Source: a bacterium (lineage in GTDB: Bacteria; Zhuqueibacterota; QNDG01; DSAB01). From it: 41,284 bases of DNA. Numbering within the stretch: the stretch's first letter is position 1; each line of letters begins with the position of its first letter. The position numbers and the translations under genes were made by a program. The notes beneath the pieces were generated by a model. That model did no database searches. It worked only from the letters and a program-made list of their open reading frames with translations, and had not been told where the DNA came from. The stretch lies in NCBI GenBank assembly GCA_011388275.1, contig DSAB01000119.1, positions 1 through 41,284 of the forward strand, in the 5' to 3' direction. Of this stretch, positions 1-8,773 are shown piece by piece.

Positions 1-49
1 CAAGCTATTATATTCTTTCTGTTTGAAGGCCGCCTGTTTTAACGTGTAC

Positions 50-78
50 AAGGTAAGGCGAAATTAAGAAAAAGTCAA
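50..78 (-). promoter_or_regulatory. sigma70-type promoter reading off the left edge
   Basis: On the minus strand, TTGACT (73-78) is followed by a 17-nt spacer and TACCTT (50-55). Transcription would start near position 43 and run out of the window, so the driven gene is not visible. The promoter lies just downstream of the ftsZ-like gene on the same strand, so the gene beyond the edge probably has its own transcript. The call rests on the match alone. Confidence 0.45.
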
Positions 79-134
79 GATAATTTTGAAGATAGCTCAC
101 CGCGGAAATGACTATTTTTCCCGTAGATGGATGA

Positions 135-1691
135 TTAAATCGAATGCCGGCTTTCTTCTTTGATTTCCAGAAGTCGATCGACCACGTACCCGGTCTCGCC
201 CTTCCCGTCGCTTTGATTCTGAATCAGATCGACAACCATTTCCATGGCAAGGGTTATGGAATCAATGACTTTCTTTGAAACTTTCATTTCCCGGTTCAGG
301 CAACTCTCCAGCAATTCGATGATTGAGCTCAGCAGGTGACCGATTTCATCGAATCCGAACATCTGACTCGACGCGTGAAGCAATTTACAGGACTGAATGG
401 CATCGAGCAGAGCGCGCCGATTCTCCGGATTCTCTCTCAAGTCATGAACGGCCCTGTCGAATTTTTTCAAATCACCGGCGGCTTCCTCTTCAAAGATTTG
501 ATAAAAAAGCAAAGTGGTCTGAGTCAAAGGCCTTTTTGAACCGGTTCGAGTCGCGGTTTCAGAACCCGAGGAGAGAATCGATTCCTTGATATCAAATATC
601 GTCTGCCCGTTTTCAAGTATGGATTCATTGATCTGCATGTCATCATGCGACTCATCATCCGCGGAGAGATAAGAATCCTGAATGGCTCGTTTTTCAGGGA
701 TGTCCGGTTGAGGCAGCCCGCTGACTACCAGCATAACGCGCAATGTTTCGCGCAGTTTTTTATCGACCGTTACGCCCCATATGATCCGGGCATTGGGATC
801 CACGCTGTCTGACAGATATTTAATCAAATTTCTTGTTTCTTTCAATGTCAGGTTGGCGCCGCCGCTGATATGAACCAGTATACTTTGCGCGCTGCGTATA
901 TCGACCTTCATCATGGGATGATTGATGGCCCGGTTGACGGCCTCTTCCAAGCGATTTTCAGAATTGCTTTCTCCCAGACCGATAAATGCATGAGGTCCGT
1001 CTTTCATAACTGCACTGACATCGGCAAAATCAAGATTGACCAGGCCTTTTTTCAAGACCATGTCGGAAATACTCATCACTGCATTGACCAGAAATTCATC
1101 CCCTTTATGAAAAGCATGACCTACCGGCTGATCGGGGTACAGATCAAGAAGCCGGTCATTATTGAGCACAATGAGGCTGTGAACCTTTTTACGGAGTTTT
1201 TCCAGTCCGACCTGTGCGTTTTCCCACCTGACTATACCCTCTTCAGAGAATGGCAAGGTCACTACGGCGATTGTCAGGATGCCCATCTCCTTGGCAATTC
1301 CGCAGATAACCGGTGCCGATCCGGTGCCGGTGCCTCCGCCCATGCCGCAGGTCATAAAAAGAAGGTCTGTTCCGTCGAGTTCCGTTTTAATCAGATCTCG
1401 ACTCTCTTCAGCCGCCCGTTCTCCAATCTCCGGATCTCCGCCCGCGCCCAATCCTCCGGTGATGTTCTTTCCGATCAGGATTTTTCTTTCGGCTTTAGAT
1501 TCCAGCAGATCCTGGGCATCCGTGTTGACCGCAATGGTTTGAATTCCTTCCGCATTCAAACCGAAAAGGTGCCGAATGGTATTGTTGCCTGCACCCCCGG
1601 TTCCCAGAACCCTGATAATTGTATGATATGGCTGTATGACGGACTCTTTCGCCGCCTGAACAGATTGCATGATCTGTTCTTTGGTGACCAT
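135..1691 (-). CDS. archaeal-type FtsZ/tubulin GTPase fused to a degenerate Hpt-like domain
   Basis: A 518-aa protein. Residues about 24-326 are a full FtsZ GTPase: GGAG near 32-35, NTDAQ near 56-60, the tubulin signature GGGTGTGS at 118-125, and the catalytic T7 loop NLDFADV at 219-225. GTP binding and polymer-coupled hydrolysis should therefore be intact. Details such as TGSAP and PNARIIWG look more like archaeal FtsZ than the bacterial division protein. The usual C-terminal peptide that binds FtsA/ZipA is absent. Instead, after a linker of about 65 residues, positions 393-493 match a CheA-P1/Hpt helical domain (acidic IFEEEA start, NPEN turn, MFGFDEI). The phospho-histidine position holds Lys436, while His439 sits where Hpt domains carry the conserved lysine. 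Start: ATG at 1691 has GGGAG 6 nt upstream; a GTG at 1706 is in frame but less likely. The upstream gene is a CheY-like regulator, so a signal-controlled filament is inferred. It is probably not the main division FtsZ. Confidence 0.88.
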   Translation of the reverse strand: MVTKEQIMQSVQAAKESVIQPYHTIIRVLGTGGAGNNTIRHLFGLNAEGIQTIAVNTDAQDLLESKAERKILIGKNITGGLGAGGDPEIGERAAEESRDLIKTELDGTDLLFMTCGMGGGTGTGSAPVICGIAKEMGILTIAVVTLPFSEEGIVRWENAQVGLEKLRKKVHSLIVLNNDRLLDLYPDQPVGHAFHKGDEFLVNAVMSISDMVLKKGLVNLDFADVSAVMKDGPHAFIGLGESNSENRLEEAVNRAINHPMMKVDIRSAQSILVHISGGANLTLKETRNLIKYLSDSVDPNARIIWGVTVDKKLRETLRVMLVVSGLPQPDIPEKRAIQDSYLSADDESHDDMQINESILENGQTIFDIKESILSSGSETATRTGSKRPLTQTTLLFYQIFEEEAAGDLKKFDRAVHDLRENPENRRALLDAIQSCKLLHASSQMFGFDEIGHLLSSIIELLESCLNREMKVSKKVIDSITLAMEMVVDLIQNQSDGKGETGYVVDRLLEIKEESRHSI

Positions 1692-1735
1692 CGACAACTC
1701 CCGCACGATTTTTCGGTTTACCGGTTAACACCCGT

Positions 1736-1764
1736 TTTATAGTGTATGTTTCATTGTTTATAAA
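1736..1764 (-). promoter_or_regulatory. possible promoter of the ftsZ-like gene
   Basis: On the minus strand, TTTATA (1759-1764), a 17-nt spacer and TATAAA (1736-1741) lie in the 117-nt AT-rich gap between the CheY-like gene and the ftsZ-like start at 1691. The -35 matches 4 of 6 and the -10 matches 5 of 6. It would let the GTPase be made separately from the regulator, although read-through is equally possible. Confidence 0.35.
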
Positions 1765-1808
1765 TCGGGAATCGACTTATATATTGTTTTGATTATTAAT
1801 TGCTCATA

Positions 1809-2216
1809 TCATATTGAAAGCTGTTTTTTCTTCGAGGCATATTCTCCCAGAAAATGAAATATCATTCGTTTTAATTCATCGATCTCAAAAGGTTTCTCAA
1901 TATACCCTGTTCTTCCCCATTCAGACAAAGCCTGTTTAATTTCAAGAGAACCGAAAGCGGTCATGACAATGACCTGTGTTTGTGGATAACTTGATTTGAT
2001 TGTGTCCAGCAGCTGCCATCCGTTGACACCGGGCATTCGTAAATCGGTAACCATGAGATCCACCTTGTTTTGCGAAAGCATCTTGAGCGCCTGATTTCCC
2101 GAGTTCGCGCAAATAATATCCAAACGCCGGTTATCTTTTTGCAGTTTGCGGGAAATGCTCCAGGTCAGATCTTCTTCATCATCCACAATCAATATTTTCT
2201 TTTTCGATTCGGTCAT
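1809..2216 (-). CDS. CheY-like single-domain response regulator
   Basis: A 135-aa protein that is one receiver domain with no output domain. The acidic pocket is Asp12/Asp13, the phospho-acceptor is Asp58 (in VTDLRMPG), the switch threonine is Thr86 (MTAFGS) and the conserved lysine is Lys108 (EKPFE). All active residues are present, so it should be phosphorylated by a histidine kinase. The start ATG at 2216 has AGGA a few bases upstream. The sequence resembles NtrC-type receivers more than chemotaxis CheY. It lies directly upstream of the FtsZ-Hpt-like gene and is cut off from the kinase operon by a terminator. It may act by binding the Hpt-like tail of the GTPase, which is inference. The receiver assignment is firm; the partner is not. 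Confidence 0.9.
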   Translation of the reverse strand: MTESKKKILIVDDEEDLTWSISRKLQKDNRRLDIICANSGNQALKMLSQNKVDLMVTDLRMPGVNGWQLLDTIKSSYPQTQVIVMTAFGSLEIKQALSEWGRTGYIEKPFEIDELKRMIFHFLGEYASKKKQLSI

Positions 2217-2324
2217 ATCATTTTCCTTTGCCCGTCTGGCTTCCGTATCCTTTCAGGCAAAATCCATACCAAAAACATCTCCTTCCAGACGATATTGGTT
2301 TTGCCGTTTAGTTTATTGTAATTA

Positions 2325-2367
2325 CTTAAATTAAAAGAGCCGGTATATTCGACATGAATACCGGCTC
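2325..2367 (-). terminator. Rho-independent terminator of the kinase/NtrC operon
   Basis: A perfect 10-bp stem (2337-2346 with 2358-2367, GAGCCGGTAT and its complement) has an 11-nt loop. On the minus strand it is followed directly by TTTTAATTT. It lies 45 nt past the NtrC-type gene stop and separates that operon from the CheY-like/ftsZ-like pair. Confidence 0.8.
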
Positions 2368-2411
2368 AATGATGGTCATTGAATTTTTTATGTGAAGTGG
2401 ACGGATTCAGA

Positions 2412-3770
2412 TCACTCGATCCTGTAACTTTTCAGTTTTTCCCGCAACGTGGACCTGGAAATATCAAGGATACGAGCCGCCTGGGATTTATTGCCGCCGA
2501 CCGTTTTGAGAATCTCCGCAATGTGAATTTTTTCCATCTCCTGAAGAGAAATCTTTCCGGGTGAACCCACTCGGCTGTGAGGAATATCGCTTCCCGTCTT
2601 GATTTCCAAAGGCAGATTTTCCGGCATCAAGATATCATCCCTGCAGAGTATAACCGCCCGTTCAATCACATTCTTCAATTCGCGTACATTCCCCGGCCAG
2701 GAATATGCAGTCAGCAGTTCTTCTGTCTTTTTATCCAGCTTTTGAATATGCCTGTTGAATTCCTTGTTAAACTCCTGCAGAAAGAGTTTAGTCAGGAGCA
2801 ATATATCTTCTTTCCGCTCCCGCAGCGGAGGTATCTTTATTTCAAGCACTTTCAACCGATAATACAGATCATCCCGGAATTCTTTGTTTTTAACCAATTT
2901 TGCCAGTTCGGTATTCGTTGCGGCAACTACGCGAACATCGATTTTAATATCGATCAGACCGCCTATACGCCGAACGGTCTGCGATTCAATGACCCGCAGG
3001 ATTTTCGGCTGAAGAGCAAGTTTCATGCTCGAAATCTCATCGAGGAATATCGTTCCGCCGTTGGCAAATTCAAAGAGGCCTTTTTTGATCGCCTTTGCAT
3101 CGGTGAACGCGCCTTTTTCATGGCCGAACAATTCACTCTCCAGAAGGTGATCCGGAATGGCGCTGCAATTGATCTTGATGAAAGGCTGATCCGCTCTCTG
3201 ACTTGAATAGTGAATGGCATTGGCAACCAGCTCCTTTCCGGTACCGCTCTCTCCCTCAATGAGAACCGATGTTTTCGGCGTCTCGGCCACGACTTTCACC
3301 AAATCACGTACATGAATGATTTCAGCACTTTCTCCGTATAGAACATCGACCGGATTCTTTTCCTGATGAGCCCGTTTGAGACGGAATACTTCCCGTTTCA
3401 GTTGATGGGTTTCCAGGGCTTTTCGAACGACCAGCTTCATCTCGTCCAGTTCAAACGGTTTCATTAAATAGTCATATGCCCCCTTTTTCATCGCCTCAAT
3501 GGCCGGTTTAGGATCCGTAAGTGCCGTCATCATGATCACCAGTGCATCAGGATCAAATTCCTTTATTTTGTTCAATGCCTGAATACCATCCATTTTAGGC
3601 AGTTTCAGGTCCAGCAAAACCAGATCAATAATCTCTTTCTGAAAGATATCGATACCCGCTTCGGCGCTGGATACGGAAATAACCTTGTGTCCTTCTTTCT
3701 TCAGTACATTGTTCAGTGTAAAAACCAAATCTTCATTATCTTCAATGATTAACAGCTTTGCTTTTTCCAT
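2412..3770 (-). CDS. sigma54-dependent NtrC-family response regulator
   Basis: A 452-aa protein with the standard three-part layout. The receiver is 1-120 (Asp10/Asp11 pocket, phospho-acceptor Asp54, Lys104). The AAA+ domain is about 145-370, with Walker A GESGTGKE at 173-180, the sigma54-contact loop GAFTDA at 220-225 (canonical GAFTGA) and Walker B IFLDE near 241-245. A Fis-type helix-turn-helix sits at the C-terminus ([14 protein letters not shown]). It should activate sigma54 promoters when phosphorylated. The chosen start, ATG 3770, has GGGAG upstream and overlaps the kinase stop by 29 nt. The longer open frame up to 3896 is only kinase sequence read in another frame. The kinase encoded just upstream is the obvious partner, as in ZraSR or AtoSC pairs. 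Target genes are not evident here. Confidence 0.93.
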   Translation of the reverse strand: MEKAKLLIIEDNEDLVFTLNNVLKKEGHKVISVSSAEAGIDIFQKEIIDLVLLDLKLPKMDGIQALNKIKEFDPDALVIMMTALTDPKPAIEAMKKGAYDYLMKPFELDEMKLVVRKALETHQLKREVFRLKRAHQEKNPVDVLYGESAEIIHVRDLVKVVAETPKTSVLIEGESGTGKELVANAIHYSSQRADQPFIKINCSAIPDHLLESELFGHEKGAFTDAKAIKKGLFEFANGGTIFLDEISSMKLALQPKILRVIESQTVRRIGGLIDIKIDVRVVAATNTELAKLVKNKEFRDDLYYRLKVLEIKIPPLRERKEDILLLTKLFLQEFNKEFNRHIQKLDKKTEELLTAYSWPGNVRELKNVIERAVILCRDDILMPENLPLEIKTGSDIPHSRVGSPGKISLQEMEKIHIAEILKTVGGNKSQAARILDISRSTLREKLKSYRIE

Positions 3771-5673
3771 TCTTATCTCCCACGGGCAAAACGATGATAA
3801 AACGGGTTCCCTGATCAAGCCGGCTTTGGACAAAAATGTCGCCATCGTGTTCCTTGATGATTCGGTAAACAATGGATAAACCCAGTCCAACCCCATTTGT
3901 CTTGGTCGTTACAAATGGATCGAATATGGTTTCGATCCGGCTCGGGTCGATTCCCACCCCGGAATCAATTACTTCAATTTTTGCGTATGTATTTTCCGAA
4001 TGGAACTCTTTTAACGTTTTATTCGAATTCGAATATTCGGGGTACGGGCTCGAATCTTTTTGGGCCTTAATGGATAAGGTGCCGCCATGCGGCATGGCAT
4101 CAAGGGCGTTTAAAATCAGATTCAAGAAGACTTGCTGCATTTGCTGGAAATCGGCGTTGATCATCAGTGTCTTGCTGATTTTCTCCACATAATCAACATG
4201 GCTGCTGTCTATCTTCTTTCCGACAAGGTTGGTCACTTCACGCAGAATTTCAATGAGCTTGTGAGGTTTCCGATCCGGCGGCCTGGGTCTGGCGTAGGCA
4301 AAAAATGTCTTAAGCAAATCATCGAGCCGGTTGACCTGTCGCACAATGCGGGTCAAATATTCGATTCGGGGATCAGAGGGATCGAATTCATCCTTACACG
4401 CCTGGGCCATGGTTTTTATACCAGCCAGAGGGTTCTTGATCTCATGAGCGATTCCTGAAGCAACCACACCCAAAGAAGCCAGGCGATCCATGCGGATCAC
4501 TTCAGTCTGCATTTGCTTAATCATCGAAATATCCCGAAATGAAATAATGGTTCCCGCCTTTTTATTTTGATTATCCAGCCTGGCAGTGGAGGTGAAACCG
4601 ATGGCAATGCGTTTCCCTTCATTGCTCGTCAATTCCATTTCACGCCTGAACGGAAGAGATTCACGCCTCGGATCAGAAAGAAGGTTGTCCGCTTTTTCTT
4701 CACCCAAAAAACTTTTCAGGGGTTTCCCCGTAATCTCTCGAGCCTTCCAGCCCAATATCTTTTCTCCTCCGGCATTGAGAGAGGTCACGCACCCATTCAG
4801 GTCGGTTGTCAGAAGACCGGCTTCCATGCTCTGAATAATACTTTCGTTGAAATTTTTCAGTTCAAGTATTTCCTCCTCCATCTGTTTCGATTCTGTGACG
4901 TCTCTGGCGATGCCGATAGAACCGATTATCGTGCCTCTTCGGTCGACAAACGGGGTGATATTGAATGAAAGTATGGTATTTTTCTCCGTGCGTCCAAGAA
5001 TGCGTGCTTCAAAAATACGGGCTTTCCCCTGATGGGCCATATCATAGTGCTTGACTGCCATGTCACGGTCGTCCGGATCGATCAAGGATTGAAACATTTT
5101 ACCCAGCCACTCATCTTTCGACCAGCCGGTAAGAGGAGTAAATCGGTTGTTGAGATAGATAAAACGCCCATCCTGGTCCAGTGTAAAAACAAAGTCATTG
5201 GCGTTTTCAAGTAAATCCCGATAACGGAATTCACTCCTTTTAACTTCCCGGCTGAGTTCACGATTCCTCTCCATGATGCCATGGACCATCAAAAGATTCT
5301 CGAGCACTTCACGCAATTCATGGTCACCGAAAGGTTTTGTAAACCATCCCCAAAGCCCCTTCTGAAATAATTCCGGTCCATAAGTGGTTCTTTCTTTATG
5401 TTCAGAAAAAATGACAAACGGGATGTGCCGATAAACGCGTGTGGATCTGTTTTCCATAAAACGATTAAAAATTGTCTTTGCATCCAGGTCGATTGTATGG
5501 AATTCGCAGACAATCAGAATGGGTTTGATGGCAGGAATTTGCATCAACCCCTCTTCTCCGGACACAATCCGGACAATACGGTATCCGCTCTGTTCCAGGG
5601 CATCTACCATCTTTCTATAGGTTTCGTCATCCGGTTCAATGAGGAGAATGGGATTTTGAACGCTTGTCGGCAT
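3742..5673 (-). CDS. soluble PAS-PAS histidine kinase with an N-terminal pseudo-receiver
   Basis: A 643-aa protein with no membrane segment. Residues 8-130 have a receiver fold with the conserved lysine (Lys113 in TKPF), but the phospho-acceptor position is Glu57 (IVCEFH) instead of Asp. This mimics, or bypasses, phosphorylation. Two PAS domains follow (about 148-265 and 275-385). The HisKA domain has phospho-His410 in GIAHEIKNPLAG, and the ATPase domain has the N box (LILNALDAM), G1 (DSGVGI) and G2 (GVGLGL). This is the NtrB/ZraS type. Its 3' end overlaps the NtrC-type regulator by 29 nt, so the two are almost certainly a cognate pair. The start ATG at 5673 has no clear SD; translation may be coupled to the kinase ending 35 nt upstream. 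Confidence 0.9.
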   Translation of the reverse strand: MPTSVQNPILLIEPDDETYRKMVDALEQSGYRIVRIVSGEEGLMQIPAIKPILIVCEFHTIDLDAKTIFNRFMENRSTRVYRHIPFVIFSEHKERTTYGPELFQKGLWGWFTKPFGDHELREVLENLLMVHGIMERNRELSREVKRSEFRYRDLLENANDFVFTLDQDGRFIYLNNRFTPLTGWSKDEWLGKMFQSLIDPDDRDMAVKHYDMAHQGKARIFEARILGRTEKNTILSFNITPFVDRRGTIIGSIGIARDVTESKQMEEEILELKNFNESIIQSMEAGLLTTDLNGCVTSLNAGGEKILGWKAREITGKPLKSFLGEEKADNLLSDPRRESLPFRREMELTSNEGKRIAIGFTSTARLDNQNKKAGTIISFRDISMIKQMQTEVIRMDRLASLGVVASGIAHEIKNPLAGIKTMAQACKDEFDPSDPRIEYLTRIVRQVNRLDDLLKTFFAYARPRPPDRKPHKLIEILREVTNLVGKKIDSSHVDYVEKISKTLMINADFQQMQQVFLNLILNALDAMPHGGTLSIKAQKDSSPYPEYSNSNKTLKEFHSENTYAKIEVIDSGVGIDPSRIETIFDPFVTTKTNGVGLGLSIVYRIIKEHDGDIFVQSRLDQGTRFIIVLPVGDKNGKSKAVNH

Positions 5674-5708
5674 CTTATTATTCGGAATGGAGATTCCTTT
5701 TGAACTCC

Positions 5709-7778
5709 CTATTCAATGGTTCCTTTTGGCAGTGTGAAAGAGAAAACCGAGCCAACGCCCAGCTTGCTGTTGACCTTGATGGTTCCTCCATGCTGATCAA
5801 TAATCTCGCGGGCCAGAGCCAATCCCAGGCCTGAACCTTCCTGCTCTTCCATTCCGTCTTCATGGGTCACCCTGTAAAATTTTTCAAAGATGTGCGGAAG
5901 AGAATCCTCCGGAATGCCATAACCGTTGTCGATCACACTCACAACAATATGATCGCCCTCTTCCTTGACTTCAAGGCCGATTTTCGAATATCGGGGGCTG
6001 TATTTTATAGCATTGGAGTACAGGTTCAGAATAACCTGTTCGATCATATCCTGTTCGCCGAGGGCTGCTGGAAGATCGGAAGGAATCTCGGCCAAAACTT
6101 TGATTCCCTTTTTTTCAGCCTGCGCTTTGTAATTTTCGATAATTTTATGAATCAAATCCTTCAGATTAAAGGGATTCATATGAATTTCTGTACGACCGGA
6201 TTCGAGTCTGGATAGATCCAGAAATTTATTGACCAGATCCGTCAGACGTGTTGATTCGTTTAGTATAATTCGAGCGTATTCATTGGCTTTGGGATCCTGC
6301 AGGTTGGATTCCAAAAGCAGTTCGGAGAAACCGAAGATAGATGTCAAAGGAGATTTCAATTCATGCGCGACCATTGAAATCAATTCGGTTTTCATTTGAT
6401 CAATTTCTTTTTCTTTGGTAATATCCCGAAAAACCGTTACCGCTCCCAGAAGCGTTTCGTCCTGATCATGCAGTCTGGCGGAATGGGCCTGAAACATACG
6501 TTTTTCACCATGAGGTCCGGAAAGGGGAAAATCCAGTTTTGCCTCCGGCCTGCCGTCACGAATTTCCTGGATTAATGAGATTAGCGGTTGACTTTTAATG
6601 CAATCAGCCACGGGCCGGTTGATAACTTGCGTCTGGGTAAGATCAAACCATTTCATAAACACGTTGTTTATAACGACCACACGATTCTGGGCGTCCGTGA
6701 CCAGAACTCCGTCGGCGATGTTCCGCAAAATGGTTTCGGTCTTGTTTTTCTCTGTGATGATTTCATAAACATCCAGTTTCTGCATTCTGCTCATCTCTTC
6801 AGCCATGTAATTAAAAAGGTGTATCAGCCGATTCAAATAATGATGCTTAAGAGGCATAATGATCCCCTGAAACTCGCCTCTGGCAATCTTTGTCGCTTCC
6901 ATGGACAGACGTCTCGTCGGTTTGTCAATAAATATTGAAGTTATGAAGGCCAGTATCCACGTGAAGACAAAACCCAACACCCAGTACGGATAAGGAAATG
7001 GTCCGGAAATGACAGAAACGGTTGGATCGGATCCGGAAAAAACAAGCTTCCAGGGGAGCATTCGAAAATCGGTTTCGGCCAAATGACGATCGGATTCGGA
7101 AATACGGGGATTCCACTCTTCCGGGAGAACACCCAGGATTTGACCCTGTTCATCCAGTATGGCTGCTTTTTCCTGATTTTCGATTACTTTTTGAAGTGCC
7201 GATGGAATATCAAGCGGATAATGTATTTCACTGCCCCTGAATATCGGATGTGGCATCGAAAAAGACTGCACGAGGATCCGTCCGCCCAGTTCAGGGAGAT
7301 TTAGAATACGAATGCCGTTTGCAGGAGATTCATGAAATCGATTGGGGAAAAGTGAATTAAACAGTTTCGCCCGTTTTTGATCGGATAAATTCGCCACACC
7401 CGGTAATGTCCAGAAATCCTTGTTGACGTTTCTGAGCGGCCATGTCTGGTTTTTCGGCCAAACCGTTACACAAATCAGAAAAGAATTGGATTCCATGAAA
7501 CGGGACAGACGAACAGCGGCATTTTCTGAATTGATCGATGTCAGCTCTTGAAGCCAAAGCGTTCGAACAGATTGCACCAATTCATTTTCCAGGCGGTCGA
7601 CAATCGTGTTCTGTCGTTCAGCATAGTCTATATTGGTGTCAACGGCAGAAATTTGACCTGAAAATTGATTGAGAAATAAACAAAAGGTCAATAAGAACAA
7701 TATTAACAAAGCGGTCCAGACTCTCCAAAAAGTAAAAGCCGTAACCGCCGAACGATGAGCACGGCTTGTCAAATTCAT
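5709..7778 (-). CDS. membrane sensor histidine kinase (TM-HAMP-PAS-HisKA-HATPase)
   Basis: A 689-aa protein. One transmembrane helix lies near residues 20-38, then an extracytoplasmic sensor region of about 220 residues with no recognised fold, a second helix near 264-284 and a HAMP-like linker (about 285-337). A PAS domain (345-455) leads into HisKA, with phospho-His472 in MVAHELKSPLTSI, and an ATPase domain with DNGYGIP and GSGLGLA motifs. The arrangement matches the PhoR/ResE group. It lies 14 nt after the GGDEF gene and 35 nt before the soluble kinase, all in one operon. No dedicated DNA-binding regulator lies beside it, so it may feed the receiver of the GGDEF protein or of the NtrC protein. 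Confidence 0.92.
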   Translation of the reverse strand: MNLTSRAHRSAVTAFTFWRVWTALLILFLLTFCLFLNQFSGQISAVDTNIDYAERQNTIVDRLENELVQSVRTLWLQELTSINSENAAVRLSRFMESNSFLICVTVWPKNQTWPLRNVNKDFWTLPGVANLSDQKRAKLFNSLFPNRFHESPANGIRILNLPELGGRILVQSFSMPHPIFRGSEIHYPLDIPSALQKVIENQEKAAILDEQGQILGVLPEEWNPRISESDRHLAETDFRMLPWKLVFSGSDPTVSVISGPFPYPYWVLGFVFTWILAFITSIFIDKPTRRLSMEATKIARGEFQGIIMPLKHHYLNRLIHLFNYMAEEMSRMQKLDVYEIITEKNKTETILRNIADGVLVTDAQNRVVVINNVFMKWFDLTQTQVINRPVADCIKSQPLISLIQEIRDGRPEAKLDFPLSGPHGEKRMFQAHSARLHDQDETLLGAVTVFRDITKEKEIDQMKTELISMVAHELKSPLTSIFGFSELLLESNLQDPKANEYARIILNESTRLTDLVNKFLDLSRLESGRTEIHMNPFNLKDLIHKIIENYKAQAEKKGIKVLAEIPSDLPAALGEQDMIEQVILNLYSNAIKYSPRYSKIGLEVKEEGDHIVVSVIDNGYGIPEDSLPHIFEKFYRVTHEDGMEEQEGSGLGLALAREIIDQHGGTIKVNSKLGVGSVFSFTLPKGTIE

Positions 7779-7792
7779 ACCCCCAGGCTCTT

Positions 7793-8767
7793 TTACACCA
7801 GGACAAATCGGTTGCGTCCGTTTCTTTTCGCTTGATACAATGCCTGATCCGTCAAATGAATCAGAGTTTCTTCATCCTCGGCATCGTCAGGATATGTCGC
7901 TGCTCCGATACTCACTGTGATTCGGCTCGATTCAGTACGGTCCATCAACGCAAAATTGGCCTTTTCGATGAGTCCCCGTAATTTTTCGGCGACAAAAGCG
8001 GACGACCGTTTGTCTGTACCCGGAAGAATGACGGTGAATTCTTCGCCTCCATAACGCGCGAGACAGTCAATCTCCCGAATATTTTTTTTCAACAGTGAGG
8101 CAAATTGCTGCAAAGCGCGATCCCCGTTCAGGTGACCGAATTGATCATTGTATTCCTTAAAATGATCGATGTCTATTATAAGCAGCGAAACCGGCATTCG
8201 AAATCTTTTAGACCTCGATATTTCGTGCTTTAACTGCCGTCGAAAAGCACGGTAATTGTATACGGCGGTTAGTCCGTCAGTTACAGCCAGGGTTTTCAGC
8301 TTCTCTTTAACGGCTTCCAGCTCTTCAACTTTCTGCTCCAGAATTTCATTCAGGCGCTTGATGCGAACCAGAGATTTAATACGGGTGATAAGTTCGACAC
8401 GGTGTACGGGTTTGCTGATAAAATCATCCGCTCCGGCTTCAATTCCCTGTATGCGTTCCTGATTCCCTCTTAATGCAGTCAGAAGAACAATGGGAATAAA
8501 ACGAGTCTGTTTTGAAGATTTCATTTTTCGGCAAATCTGCAATCCATTCATGTCCGGAAGAAGAACATCCAGAATCACGGCACTGGGAGGATCTTCCTGG
8601 ACCATGTTCAAGGCTTCTCCTCCTTTTCGTGCCATTTTGACTTCATATCCGTTGGATGTCAATATCTCCTTTAAGAGAAGCCGATTGCTGGGATCATCAT
8701 CGACTATGAGAATGACATCTCTTTTTGTTTCTGATTCTTTGATGGTTCTGGCCAGATCGGCTGTCAC
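7793..8767 (-). CDS. response regulator with GGDEF domain (diguanylate cyclase, PleD/WspR-like)
   Basis: A 324-aa protein. The receiver is 17-135, with acidic Asp23-25, phospho-acceptor Asp67 (VILDVLLPD) and Lys119. A coiled coil (about 137-160) links it to a GGDEF domain at 162-324. The catalytic motif is intact (GGEEF, 240-244), and the product-inhibition site RxxD is present at 231-234, the usual five residues before it. It should make cyclic di-GMP from two GTP when phosphorylated and be feedback-inhibited. The start is GTG at 8767, 6 nt after the gcvPB stop, with a purine-rich AAAGAGA upstream. It sits between gcvPB and the membrane kinase, which is a likely phospho-donor. Confidence 0.93.
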   Translation of the reverse strand: MTADLARTIKESETKRDVILIVDDDPSNRLLLKEILTSNGYEVKMARKGGEALNMVQEDPPSAVILDVLLPDMNGLQICRKMKSSKQTRFIPIVLLTALRGNQERIQGIEAGADDFISKPVHRVELITRIKSLVRIKRLNEILEQKVEELEAVKEKLKTLAVTDGLTAVYNYRAFRRQLKHEISRSKRFRMPVSLLIIDIDHFKEYNDQFGHLNGDRALQQFASLLKKNIREIDCLARYGGEEFTVILPGTDKRSSAFVAEKLRGLIEKANFALMDRTESSRITVSIGAATYPDDAEDEETLIHLTDQALYQAKRNGRNRFVLV

Positions 8768-8773
8768 GTCTCT

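Noticed and set aside
79-134. Terminator after the ftsZ-like gene
   Set aside because: Only a 5-bp GGAAA/TTTCC pairing is present, with no T-run after it.
870-1742. 290-codon plus-strand open frame
   Set aside because: It is antisense to the ftsZ-like gene, whose frame has every family motif. The plus frame has no motif or SD. The same holds for other long plus-strand frames, such as 23221-23811, 24696-25274 and 39112-39921.
2213-2278. 21-codon minus frame with AAGGAG, overlapping the CheY-like start as ATGA
   Set aside because: The SD touches the ATG with no spacing, and the frame is open upstream through the terminator without a start. It is likely chance.
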